The notes beneath the pieces are model-generated. The model was given only the letters and a program-made list of their open reading frames with translations, ran no database searches and was not told the origin of the DNA. Both the position numbers and the translations under genes were made by a program. Below are positions 1 to 6,337 of a stretch of DNA of 18,255 nucleotides, piece after piece (position 1 is the stretch's first letter; each line of letters opens with the position of its first letter). Source of the DNA: DATCVR01 sp036566745 (GTDB taxonomy: Bacteria; Actinomycetota; Actinomycetes; Jiangellales; Jiangellaceae); the NCBI GenBank assembly GCA_036566745.1, contig DATCVR010000342.1:1-18255 (forward strand), read 5' to 3'.

Positions 1-83
1 ACGGCGGGGATGATCTGGTCGGTGTCGACGTTGCTGCGGTGCAGCGGGACCCCGACGCCGGTGTGGCGGACGAACTTCTCCAT
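1..83 (-). CDS. leuD: 3-isopropylmalate dehydratase small subunit, N-terminal part (runs off the left edge)
   Basis: Only the first 27 or so codons are present. The protein begins MEKFVRHTGVGVPLHRSNVD and continues TDQIIPA, which is the characteristic LeuD start: the aconitase swivel domain with the N-V-D-T-D-Q-I-I-P motif. LeuD pairs with LeuC to isomerise 2-isopropylmalate to 3-isopropylmalate in leucine synthesis in the cytoplasm. The ATG lies 20 bases after the leuC stop and is preceded by a strong GGAGGAG ribosome binding site, so the two subunits are almost certainly made from one transcript. Confidence 0.93.
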   Translation of the reverse strand, partial: MEKFVRHTGVGVPLHRSNVDTDQIIPA

Positions 84-103
84 GGTGTCTTCTCCTCCGC
101 CGT

Positions 104-1543
104 CTACTTCGCCGGCTGCAGGTCGGTGGGGGCGTCGACCACGTCGACGAGGTCGGCGGGCGACGACAGCGTGCCGCGCACCGCCGTGGCCGCCGCCACG
201 AGCGGGCTGACCAGGTGGGTGCGGCCGCCCTTGCCCTGCCGACCCTCGAAGTTGCGGTTGGACGTGGACGCGCTGCGCTCGCCCGGGGCGAGCTGGTCGG
301 GGTTCATGCCCAGACACATCGAGCAGCCCGCGTGCCGCCACTCGGCTCCGAAGTCCTTGAACACCTGGTCGATGCCCTCGGCCTCGGCCTGAAGGCGCAC
401 CTTGAACGACCCGGGGACGACGAGCACGCGCACGCTGTCCGCCTTCGCACGCCCGCGGACGACGGCGGCGGCGGCCCGGAGGTCCTCGATGCGCCCGTTG
501 GTACACGAGCCGATGAAGATCGTGTCGACGGCGATGTCGCGCAGCGGGGTTCCCGGCGTGAGGTCCATGTACTCCAGGGCCCGCCGGGCGGCGGAGCGCG
601 CGGACTCGTCGCCGAAGCTGTCCGGGTCGGGCACCGACGCCGACAGCGGCAGTCCTTGCCCGGGGTTGGTGCCCCACGTGACGAACGGCTCGAGGTCGCC
701 CGCGTCGAGGACCACCTCGGCGTCGAAGACGGCATCGTCGTCGGTGCGGAGGGTCTCCCAGTATTTGACGGCGTCGGTCCAGTCGGCGCCGGTGGGAGCG
801 TTCGGGCGGCCCTTGATGTACTCGAAGGTGGTGTCGTCGGGGGCGATCATGCCGGCGCGGGCGCCGGCCTCGATCGACATGTTGCAGATGGTCATCCGGG
901 CTTCCATCGACAGCGCCCGGATCGCCTCGCCGCGGTACTCGAGCACGTAGCCCTGCCCGCCGCCGGTGCCGATCCTGGCGATGACGGCGAGGATGATGTC
1001 CTTGGCGGTGGTGCCGGGCCTCAGCTGTCCGTTCACCGTGATGGCCATGGTCTTGAACGGCTTGAGCGGCAGCGTCTGGGTGGCCAGGACGTGCTCGACC
1101 TCGGAGGTGCCGATGCCGAAGGCCAGGGCCCCGAACGCGCCGTGCGTCGAGGTGTGCGAGTCGCCACAGACGACGGTCAGCCCCGGCTGGGTCAGGCCGA
1201 GCTGGGGGCCCACGACGTGAACGATGCCCTGTTCGGTGTCGCCCAGGGGATGCAGCCGAACGCCGAACTCGGCGCAGTTGCGGCGCAGCGTCTCGATCTG
1301 GGTGCGGCTCGTGAGGTCGGCGATCGGCTTGTCGATGTCGATCGTGGGAGTGTTGTGATCCTCGGTGGCGATAGTGAGGTCAGGACGCCGAACCGGGCGC
1401 CCGGCCAATCTGAGGCCCTCGAAGGCTTGCGGGCTGGTGACCTCGTGAACAAGATGAAGATCGATGTAGAGGAGGTCGGGCTCGCCCTCGGCTCGGCGCA
1501 CGACGTGCGCGTCCCATACTTTCTCGGCCAGGGTCGTGCCCAT
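104..1543 (-). CDS. leuC: 3-isopropylmalate dehydratase large subunit
   Basis: This 479-residue protein is a full-length LeuC (family usually about 465-475 residues). It carries the [4Fe-4S] cluster of isopropylmalate isomerase in leucine biosynthesis. The three cluster cysteines are visible at the classical positions: C347 in GSCTNGR, and C407 and C410 in CSMCLGMN. The aconitase signature VVCGDSHTSTHGAFG and the substrate-loop segment SNRNFEGRQG are intact. The ATG at 1543 was chosen because the product then starts MGTTLAEKVWDAHVV, as in other LeuC proteins, with an AGGAG at 1550-1554. The frame stays open well upstream, but that extension is antisense to ndgR and is not real. The gene is divergent from ndgR, whose homologues in Streptomyces and Corynebacterium control leuCD. 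Confidence 0.97.
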   Translation of the reverse strand: MGTTLAEKVWDAHVVRRAEGEPDLLYIDLHLVHEVTSPQAFEGLRLAGRPVRRPDLTIATEDHNTPTIDIDKPIADLTSRTQIETLRRNCAEFGVRLHPLGDTEQGIVHVVGPQLGLTQPGLTVVCGDSHTSTHGAFGALAFGIGTSEVEHVLATQTLPLKPFKTMAITVNGQLRPGTTAKDIILAVIARIGTGGGQGYVLEYRGEAIRALSMEARMTICNMSIEAGARAGMIAPDDTTFEYIKGRPNAPTGADWTDAVKYWETLRTDDDAVFDAEVVLDAGDLEPFVTWGTNPGQGLPLSASVPDPDSFGDESARSAARRALEYMDLTPGTPLRDIAVDTIFIGSCTNGRIEDLRAAAAVVRGRAKADSVRVLVVPGSFKVRLQAEAEGIDQVFKDFGAEWRHAGCSMCLGMNPDQLAPGERSASTSNRNFEGRQGKGGRTHLVSPLVAAATAVRGTLSSPADLVDVVDAPTDLQPAK

Positions 1544-1590
1544 GACAGGCTCCTGTTCAACGGCGGTTCGAGGTCGCGACTCGGGGCTAC

Positions 1591-1625
1591 TTGAATCTCG
1601 TATTTTGAGATGGCAATATCGAGTC
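1591..1625 (+). promoter_or_regulatory. ndgR promoter with candidate NdgR operator in the leuC-ndgR divergent region
   Basis: The plus strand has TTGAAT (1591-1596), a 17-base spacer and CAATAT (1614-1619), which puts a start site at or next to the ndgR ATG at 1626. There is no Shine-Dalgarno sequence, so a leaderless message is likely. Between the two boxes is an inverted repeat, ATCTC (1595-1599) and GAGAT (1607-1611), with a 7-base AT-rich spacer. Its position fits autoregulation of ndgR and control of leuCD. Operator function is inferred from position and symmetry only. Confidence 0.5.
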
Positions 1626-2348
1626 ATGGACAACTCTAGCGGAGTCGGCGTTTTGGACAAGGCGGCACTCGTCCTGTCCGCGCTCGAGGCAGGCCCCGCC
1701 ACCCTCGCCAACCTCGTCGCTTCCACCGGTCTCGCCCGGCCCACCGCCCACCGGCTGGCCGTCGCGCTCGAGCACCACCGCCTGGTCTCGCGCGACCTGC
1801 ACGGCCGATTCGTCCTCGGCCCGCGGCTGGGCGAGCTGGCCACCGCGGCCGGCGAGGACCGCCTCCTGGCCGCCGCCGGGCCGGTACTCGCCCGCCTGCG
1901 CGAGGCCACGGGCGAGAGCACGCAGCTCTTCCGCCGCCAGGGCGACCAACGTATCTGCGTTGCCGGCGCCGAACGACCCACCGGCCTGCGCGACACCATT
2001 CCGGTGGGCGCGACGGTCACGATGCTCGCCGGTTCTTCCGCCCAGATCCTGCTGGCCTGGGAAGAGCCCGAGCGGATGCACCGCGGGCTGCAAGGCGCGC
2101 GGTTCACGGCCACCATGCTCGCCGCCGTGCGCCGGCGCGGCTGGGCCCAGAGCGTCGGTGAGCGTGAGCCGGGCGTGGCGTCCGTGTCGGCTCCGGTGCG
2201 CTCCTCCAGCGGCCGGGTCGTGGCCGCCGTGTCGGTCTCCGGGCCGATCGAACGCCTCACCCGCCAGCCCGGACGGCTGCACGCACCCGCCGTCCTCGCC
2301 GCCGCCGAGCACCTCAGCGGTGTGCTCAAGAGCGCCGAAGAGGCCTGA
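1626..2348 (+). CDS. ndgR: IclR-family transcriptional regulator, NdgR/LtbR type
   Basis: The 240-residue protein has the IclR layout: an N-terminal winged helix-turn-helix (about residues 8-60, with LARPTAHRLAVALEHH as the recognition region) and a C-terminal effector domain beginning near GESTQLFRRQGDQRICVA. The start MDNSSGVGVLDKAALVLSAL and the segments GLQGARFTAT and GWAQSVGEREPGVASVSAPV are, from memory, nearly identical to Streptomyces NdgR. NdgR in Streptomyces and LtbR in Corynebacterium bind the leuCD promoter and control branched-chain amino acid genes; the divergent arrangement with leuC here is the conserved one. An in-frame start at 1536 would lie inside the leuC coding region, so the ATG at 1626, which gives the family N-terminus, was chosen. 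Confidence 0.93.
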   Translation: MDNSSGVGVLDKAALVLSALEAGPATLANLVASTGLARPTAHRLAVALEHHRLVSRDLHGRFVLGPRLGELATAAGEDRLLAAAGPVLARLREATGESTQLFRRQGDQRICVAGAERPTGLRDTIPVGATVTMLAGSSAQILLAWEEPERMHRGLQGARFTATMLAAVRRRGWAQSVGEREPGVASVSAPVRSSSGRVVAAVSVSGPIERLTRQPGRLHAPAVLAAAEHLSGVLKSAEEA

Positions 2349-2410
2349 GCACCCGGAGTCCGCGCGGTTTCCGGCCGGCCATCAGCACGACCCATCCCAC
2401 GTCCGTTCGT

Positions 2411-2480
2411 GTCGATCTTGGAGCAGTCGGGGTAGCCCGGCCAGCTCGCTTCGGCGAGCCCCGACTTCTCCAAGATCGAC
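2411..2480. repeat. Long inverted repeat with nested UUCG hairpin, between convergent genes
   Basis: The 22-base arm at 2411-2432 pairs with 2459-2480 with a single mismatch. The 26-base interior holds a second hairpin, GCTCGC-TTCG-GCGAGC (2444-2459), whose last base belongs to the outer right arm. The element lies between the ends of two convergent genes (ndgR and the YihY gene). It could be a bidirectional terminator, but there is no T-run on either side, and the length and near-perfect symmetry also suit a dispersed REP/BIME-like or small non-autonomous mobile element. Copy number in the genome would decide. Confidence 0.75.
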
Positions 2481-2581
2481 GGAAAGCGACGCGGCACCAC
2501 CCGTCTCCCGTGGCGCGGAATCGACATCGGCGGCCGGCGCCGTCGAGCTGGTCGCCAGAAGTACGGCTCAGCCGACGCGAC

Positions 2582-3448
2582 CTAGCCGCGGACCCGCTGT
2601 CCCAACGTCCCCTCGTCGGTCGCGATCACCTGACCGATCAGGGCCGTGCCGAGGAAGCAGAAGGCCAGTGCGTAGAGGAACGCGATGTACGTGAAGGCCA
2701 CCCCGATGCTGCCGTACCGGTCGGCGCTGTCTTGGAGGGCGTCCCCGAGCAGGAGCCGGGTGACCGGCCGCCCGGTCACCATGACCAGAGCGAAGAGGAA
2801 CGCCCCCGGCACGAGTCGGCGGGCGGGTACCTGTCCGGACAGGAGCAGCCACGGCACCAGGGCAGCCACCGCGGTGGTCAGCACGAACGGGGCGACGTAC
2901 CCTGCGACGATCTCCGACGACCAGCCCTGTGTGAGACGCGTGAGCCACCTGACCGCGAGCGCACCGGCGACCAGCACGAACACCGCGCCGAGAGCTCGCC
3001 ACAGGTACCGCAGTCCCGTCTTGGGCCGCGGCAGCTCCCAGATGGCGGCGAACGCCCGGGTGATGGCCCGGGACAGGCTGGTCGCCGAGACCAGCACCAG
3101 GAACGCTCCGAACACGCCGAACGCACTGGTGCTGGTGCTGTTCAGGGCCTCGTTCAGGAGGCCCCTGGTCTCATCGGGCAGCCCGATGCTGTCAGCGATC
3201 TGTTTGCTGTACCGGCTGCCCAGGAACACCGCCATCATGATCAGGACCGGGAAGACGGAGATGAACACCTCTGCCGCGACGGTCATGGACCGGTCGAGCA
3301 TCTCCAAGCGCCCGAACCGGGCCGCGATCCGCAGCAGCGGCCGGCCCAGCGGGGAACCCGCCACCCAGGCCGCCGCGGGCCGCAGCCGCCGCGGCACTCT
3401 CGCCACGATCCGCTCGGCCTCGGCGGTCTGCCGTTCGCTGTCAGACAC
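2582..3448 (-). CDS. YihY/virulence factor BrkB family inner-membrane protein
   Basis: The 288-residue protein has a basic, soluble N-terminus (about 50 residues) and then about six hydrophobic segments at roughly 54-76, 109-129, 148-168, 180-203, 212-234 and 246-276, the usual pattern of the YihY/BrkB family. Family-typical features are the short amphipathic stretch before the first segment and the SIGVAFTYIAFLYALAFCFL region at the C-terminus. Members of this family were once misnamed ribonuclease BN; their actual role is unsettled, and transport or envelope functions have been proposed. The ATG at 3448 has GAGGAGG just upstream. The gene lies 36 bases after the relic of an AI-2E transporter, so the original operon was probably DUF1269 gene - transporter - this gene. 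Confidence 0.85.
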   Translation of the reverse strand: MSDSERQTAEAERIVARVPRRLRPAAAWVAGSPLGRPLLRIAARFGRLEMLDRSMTVAAEVFISVFPVLIMMAVFLGSRYSKQIADSIGLPDETRGLLNEALNSTSTSAFGVFGAFLVLVSATSLSRAITRAFAAIWELPRPKTGLRYLWRALGAVFVLVAGALAVRWLTRLTQGWSSEIVAGYVAPFVLTTAVAALVPWLLLSGQVPARRLVPGAFLFALVMVTGRPVTRLLLGDALQDSADRYGSIGVAFTYIAFLYALAFCFLGTALIGQVIATDEGTLGQRVRG

Positions 3449-3484
3449 GACGACCTCCTCGAGAATCCGTCGGTCAGCCCTGGC

Positions 3485-3857
3485 TCAGCCGGTCATGTCG
3501 AGCAGGCGTTGCAGGGCCGGCTGGGCCCGGTCGGCGACCTGGGCGACGACGCCGCGGGAGCGCAGGCGTGCGACGGCGCTGCCGGCGATCACGAAGAAGG
3601 GCACGGCCAAGATGAGCCGACGATGCCGCCGGGCAGGCCACCCAACGCCGTGACGACGAGGACGACCAGCGGGTGGATGTCGACGGATCGGCCCATACCT
3701 TGGGCTCGACGACGTTCTCCAGGGCCAGGTTCGCGGCGAGTACCACCACGAGCATGACGGCGGTCACGCCGATGACCACCGACACGATGGCCGCCACCAG
3801 GAAGCCCACGAAGCTCCACGACCACACGCCCACTCCGGGGACCCACCGCAGGAACGC
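3485..3857 (-). pseudogene. AI-2E family transporter, C-terminal remnant with two frameshifts
   Basis: Three reading frames join to give the C-terminus of an AI-2E/YdiK/TqsA-type permease. Frame 1 (from 3857) reads AFLRWVPGVGVWSWSFVGFL and ends with LALENVVEPKV. Frame 2 continues MGRSVDIHPLVVLVVTALGG and LPGGIVG. Frame 3 continues LILAVPFFVIAGSAVARLRS and ends LQRLLDMTG with TGA at 3485-3487. One missing base near 3697 and one near 3616-3619 would restore a single frame. The upstream frame is closed at once by TGA at 3858-3860, and the DUF1269 gene ends at 3869, so roughly the first two thirds of a normal (about 350-400 residue) protein is gone. It is therefore a decayed remnant, not just a frameshifted gene. 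Confidence 0.8.
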
Positions 3858-3868
3858 TCACGTCTCGG

Positions 3869-4378
3869 TCAGTCGACTTCCTTGGCGGCCTCCTGAACAG
3901 CGGCGTCGACGTCCTTGACGCTCACGTCGAGCTGCTTGGCGACACGCTTTTCGGCTTTCAGTTCGGCCTTGTCGATAGCGTCTTGCAGTGTGCTCTGGCC
4001 GACGATGACGAGTGCGGCCTGCCCGGCGTCGATGAGCTCGCCGAACTCCTTGACGTCGGCGCGCGACATTCCGCGCCACAGGTGACCGCTCACGCCGCCC
4101 ACCGCCGCGCCGACCACGGCCGTACCGAGGACCGCCGGCGGGAACAAGATGCCGACGATGGCGCCGGCTGCGGCACCGCCCCACGCCCCGTGCCGAGTCG
4201 CCATCTCGTCCTTGTTGACGTGCACCTTGCCGGCATCGTCCTTGGTGACGACCGCCGCGTCGTAAGAGCCGACAGCTCCAGCGCTGCGGAGGTCCTTGAT
4301 GACGTCGTAATCGCCACGCGCCGCCGACTCGCTCGGGTAGGTGCCGATGAACAGGAAGACTCCGTCGGGCTTTGCCAT
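3869..4378 (-). CDS. DUF1269 domain-containing protein
   Basis: The 169-residue protein matches the DUF1269 layout: an N-terminal alpha/beta part (FLFIGTYPSESAARGDYDVI near residues 9-28), a glycine/alanine-rich hydrophobic hairpin at about 66-98 (GAAAGAIVGILFPPAVLGTA and following), and a C-terminal charged region starting near DVKEFGELIDAGQAALVIVG. The function of the family is unknown; members often sit near stress or membrane genes. The ATG at 4378 is preceded by AAGGAG at good spacing. The gene looks intact although the DNA on both sides is decayed. Confidence 0.85.
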   Translation of the reverse strand: MAKPDGVFLFIGTYPSESAARGDYDVIKDLRSAGAVGSYDAAVVTKDDAGKVHVNKDEMATRHGAWGGAAAGAIVGILFPPAVLGTAVVGAAVGGVSGHLWRGMSRADVKEFGELIDAGQAALVIVGQSTLQDAIDKAELKAEKRVAKQLDVSVKDVDAAVQEAAKEVD

Positions 4379-4452
4379 GTCGCGTCTCCTTCTCTTCTCG
4401 TGCCTCGTTGTGGAACACGCCTCACCGATGACGGCAGGCGAAGAGGATGCGC

Positions 4453-4560
4453 CTACGCCAGGAGTTCGAGCTCGCCGGCCCGCCAGGTCTTGTCGAAGAA
4501 GGCGTAGGTCGACTCGCCCTGGATCGAGTTCATGAACGCCTCGACGGCGTGGTGATCTCG
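4453..4560 (-). pseudogene. Unidentified protein fragment, C-terminal end
   Basis: The minus strand from 4560 reads RDHHAVEAFMNSIQGESTYA, then FFDKTWRAGELELLA and TAG at 4453-4455. The composition is protein-like (aromatic and acidic residues in a helical pattern, few arginine or proline runs), unlike the surrounding shadow frames. The frame opens just after TAG at 4666-4668 but has no ATG except an internal one at 4533 and no ribosome binding site, so it seems to be a remnant. The family was not recognised. Confidence 0.3.
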
Positions 4561-4677
4561 GTGGACACGTGTGTCCTGGTCACTTGATCGGCGGGCACAA
4601 CTGCCTCCTCCGGACAAACCGATGTGACGATCACTGTAGGGACGCTCCCGGCACAGGCCGTCACGCTAATCGCATGA

Positions 4678-5181
4678 AACGCCGTCGCCATCGTGGTCTC
4701 GGACCTGTTCGTCGACGAGCTCTCCGGCACCGAGTTCGGCCCAGCGAGCGGGGTCTTTTTCGACATGTGGCCCGCCTACCTCGATCGGCCGACAGCGCGT
4801 CCTGATGATGGGGCTGGTCCTGGTCGTCGCCGGCTGGTTCACCGGTTCGACGAGGTACGGGACCGCTGCTCGTACCACTCTGGCCGGCGGCCTCGAGGGC
4901 ATCGGCTCTCGTCTGGGCGAGGCTGGACTCGGTGGTGCCGGGCGCTGGACCGCAACGAACACAACGATGCTCCGTGGGGGCGCCGTCGTGCTCCCCCGCG
5001 GGGGTTCTTGCTCTGGGGCAACGACATCTCGCCGGAACGGCTGTGGTGGGCCCTTGCGCAGGTGCTGCTCAAGATCTACGCCAAGGGCATCGACGGTGCC
5101 GGCGACCGGCATCGCCAGAGCGATCCAACAAGCCCTGCGACCGCGGAACGGTGTCGGAAACCTCGACACGAACACCCGTAG
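4678..5181 (+). pseudogene. Actinobacterial integral membrane protein, frameshifted C-terminal remnant
   Basis: Two frames alternate to give one membrane-protein-like sequence. From 4678 the first frame reads NAVAIVVSDLFVDELSGTEF and GPASGVFFDMWPAYL. Near 4785-4796 it shifts to a frame reading RVLMMGLVLVVAGWFTGSTR and GLEGIGSRLGEAGLGGAGRW. Near 5000-5004, in a run of five G, it shifts back and reads GFLLWGNDISPERLWWALAQ, then VLLKIYAKGIDGAG. The order (extracytoplasmic segment, hydrophobic helix with GWF-G-S, basic cytoplasmic stretch, final short hydrophobic hairpin) resembles uncharacterised large integral membrane proteins common in actinobacteria; this likeness is from memory. The N-terminal part is missing and there is no start signal. 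Confidence 0.5.
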
Positions 5182-5219
5182 CGAACCGCTCAGGGCAGTG
5201 GACAGCTGGGACCGACAGA

Positions 5220-5259
5220 AACGGCCCCTCACCCATGTTCTTGCAGGTGAGGGGCCGTT
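5220..5259 (-). terminator. Intrinsic terminator of the tRNA unit
   Basis: Two 14-base arms, 5220-5233 and 5246-5259, are perfectly complementary around a 12-base loop. Read on the minus strand, the stem ends GGGGCCG followed by TTTCTGT. It starts 10 bases after the 3' end of tRNA-Glu, which is where a terminator for the leftward tRNA transcript belongs. Confidence 0.9.
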
Positions 5260-5268
5260 CCCCTGGCG

Positions 5269-5341
5269 TAGCCCCGACGGGATTCGAACCCGCGCTACCG
5301 CCTTGAGAGGGCGGCGTGCTAGGCCGCTACACAACGGGGCC
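5269..5341 (-). tRNA. tRNA-Glu, anticodon CTC
   Basis: The 73-base minus-strand sequence folds as a cloverleaf. The acceptor stem is GGCCCCG with CGGGGCT (first pair G-U), the anticodon stem is CCGCC with GGCGG around the loop CTCTCAA (anticodon CTC, reading GAG), and the T arm contains GGTTCGAATCC. The discriminator base is A and CCA is not encoded. It is one of the two tRNAs that a non-discriminating GltX would charge with glutamate; gltX lies about 1 kb upstream. Confidence 0.97.
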
Positions 5342-5367
5342 AGGTGCGGCGTGAGCCGCGAGATGGA

Positions 5368-5397
5368 ACTGTACCGGAGACGTGGAGCTAGCTCCAA
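5368..5397 (-). promoter_or_regulatory. Promoter for tRNA-Glu
   Basis: The minus strand has TTGGAG (5392-5397), an 18-base spacer and TACAGT (5368-5373). A start about 7 bases downstream would leave a leader of about 20 bases before the tRNA. The same TTGGAG box in the same GGTTTGGAGC context and with the same spacing precedes tRNA-Gln, which supports the call. Confidence 0.6.
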
Positions 5398-5410
5398 ACC
5401 GTGCTCGGCG

Positions 5411-5482
5411 CTGGGGTACCAGGACTCGAACCTAGACTAACTGAACCAGAATCAGTCGTGCTGCCAATTACACCATACCCCA
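5411..5482 (-). tRNA. tRNA-Gln, anticodon CTG
   Basis: The 72-base minus-strand sequence has an acceptor stem TGGGGTA with TACCCCA, discriminator G, an anticodon stem ACTGA with TCAGT around the loop TTCTGGT (anticodon CTG, reading CAG), and a T arm with GGTTCGAGTCC. CCA is not encoded. The weak U-A first pair of the acceptor stem is typical of bacterial tRNA-Gln. It lies 69 bases upstream of tRNA-Glu on the same strand. Confidence 0.97.
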
Positions 5483-5518
5483 CCGAATCGGGCGGCTATG
5501 CCGCTCGATCGCTCGGCA

Positions 5519-5548
5519 AGGATAGCGGTCCGGAGGGGCCCGCTCCAA
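5519..5548 (-). promoter_or_regulatory. Promoter for tRNA-Gln
   Basis: The minus strand has TTGGAG (5543-5548), an 18-base spacer and TATCCT (5519-5524), about 37 bases before the tRNA. It lies between the stop of the HAD phosphatase gene (5570) and the tRNA, so the tRNAs need not depend on read-through from gltX. Confidence 0.6.
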
Positions 5549-5569
5549 ACCGGCCGGACGCGTCGTCGA

Positions 5570-6337
5570 TCACGTCGCCCGCACGCCCCACGACCGCAGC
5601 ATCGGCGGCACCTCGGGCAGCCCGCCCACCCGCCACACACCCGGCGGAAGCTCTCGCCCGGCGCCCGTGTCGCCCCGGTCGAGCCAGATGGCGCGCAGGC
5701 CCGCACCGACCGCGCCGAGCACGTCCGCCGACCAGCTGTCGCCTACGTGAACGGCTGTGGACGGAGTGGCACCCAGCAACTCGCACGCCGCCAGGAACGG
5801 CGCGGGGTCGGGCTTCGGCGCCGCGGCCGCGTCGACGCCGACCACCACCGGGAACCGCTCGGCCAGCCCAGCTACGGCCAGCTTCTCCAGCTGGACGGCG
5901 GTGTCGACGTTGGTCACGATCGCGACCGGGAGGTCGGCCACGGCGTCGAGGAAGGCCACCGTGTCGGGGTACCCGGCCGTGCCCCCGATCAGCGCGGACA
6001 CGTACGCGGGCTCCCAGGCGGCGTACTGGTCGATCCCGAGCCCGAGCTCGGCGGCGACCTGGAGGTAGCGCCGGCGGCGCTGCTCGGCGAAGTCGATCTC
6101 GCCGGCCTCGTAGCGGTGGAACCAGCCGTCGCGGTCGGCCAGCCAGGTGAGCGCCAGCGCCTGTGCGGCGTCGTCGTCGAGGTCGCCGACGAGTGGCCCG
6201 AACGAGGCCGCCACCGCCCGCGTCACCGCGGCGTCGGTGTCGATCAGGGTGCCGTCGAGATCGAGCAGGAGGGCGCCCACCGGCCCGGACCACCCCGGCG
6301 GAGCGTCGACGCCGTGGCCGCCCTCCATCGCGATCAT
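5570..6337 (-). CDS. HAD-superfamily hydrolase (phosphoglycolate phosphatase-like)
   Basis: The 255-residue protein has all four HAD motifs: motif I LLDLDGTLIDTD with nucleophile D26 and acid D28, motif II IVTNVD near residue 141, motif III lysine K175 in PKPDPAPF, and motif IV VHVGDSWSADVLGA with D200. The alpha-helical cap between motifs I and II is of the C1 type, as in phosphoglycolate phosphatases and beta-phosphoglucomutases. It probably removes phosphate from a small metabolite in the cytoplasm; the substrate cannot be read from the sequence. The ATG at 6337 overlaps the gltX stop as ATGA, so translation is coupled to gltX. A second ATG three codons later is a possible alternative start. 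Confidence 0.85.
   Translation of the reverse strand: MIAMEGGHGVDAPPGWSGPVGALLLDLDGTLIDTDAAVTRAVAASFGPLVGDLDDDAAQALALTWLADRDGWFHRYEAGEIDFAEQRRRRYLQVAAELGLGIDQYAAWEPAYVSALIGGTAGYPDTVAFLDAVADLPVAIVTNVDTAVQLEKLAVAGLAERFPVVVGVDAAAAPKPDPAPFLAACELLGATPSTAVHVGDSWSADVLGAVGAGLRAIWLDRGDTGAGRELPPGVWRVGGLPEVPPMLRSWGVRAT

Larger units (their letters stand above)
4379..5219. other. Gene-poor decayed stretch before the tRNA genes
   Basis: No intact gene is visible in these 840 bases. Two protein-like relics are annotated separately (4453-4560 minus and 4678-5181 plus). The remainder shows no convincing coding signal, no integrase, no transposase and no terminal repeats. Bases 4379-4452 are the leader of the DUF1269 gene, in which no clear promoter could be assigned. 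Confidence 0.6.

Noticed and set aside
215..1594. Long plus-strand open frame opposite leuC
   Set aside because: Shadow of leuC in the complementary frame, with low-complexity glycine/valine/aspartate content.
1544..2527. N-terminal extension of leuC by an open frame on the minus strand
   Set aside because: It is antisense to ndgR, rich in arginine/serine/proline, and LeuC already has its normal start at 1543 with a ribosome binding site.
4530..4766. Minus-strand frame of 78 codons starting MSKKTPLAGPN
   Set aside because: No ribosome binding site and it overlaps the better-supported membrane-protein relic on the plus strand; its sequence is serine/threonine-rich without a recognisable pattern.
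3474..5482. Possible genomic island or prophage next to the tRNA genes
   Set aside because: Relics are present beside tRNAs, but I saw no integrase, transposase, or direct repeat of a tRNA 3' end, so insertion of an island is not supported.
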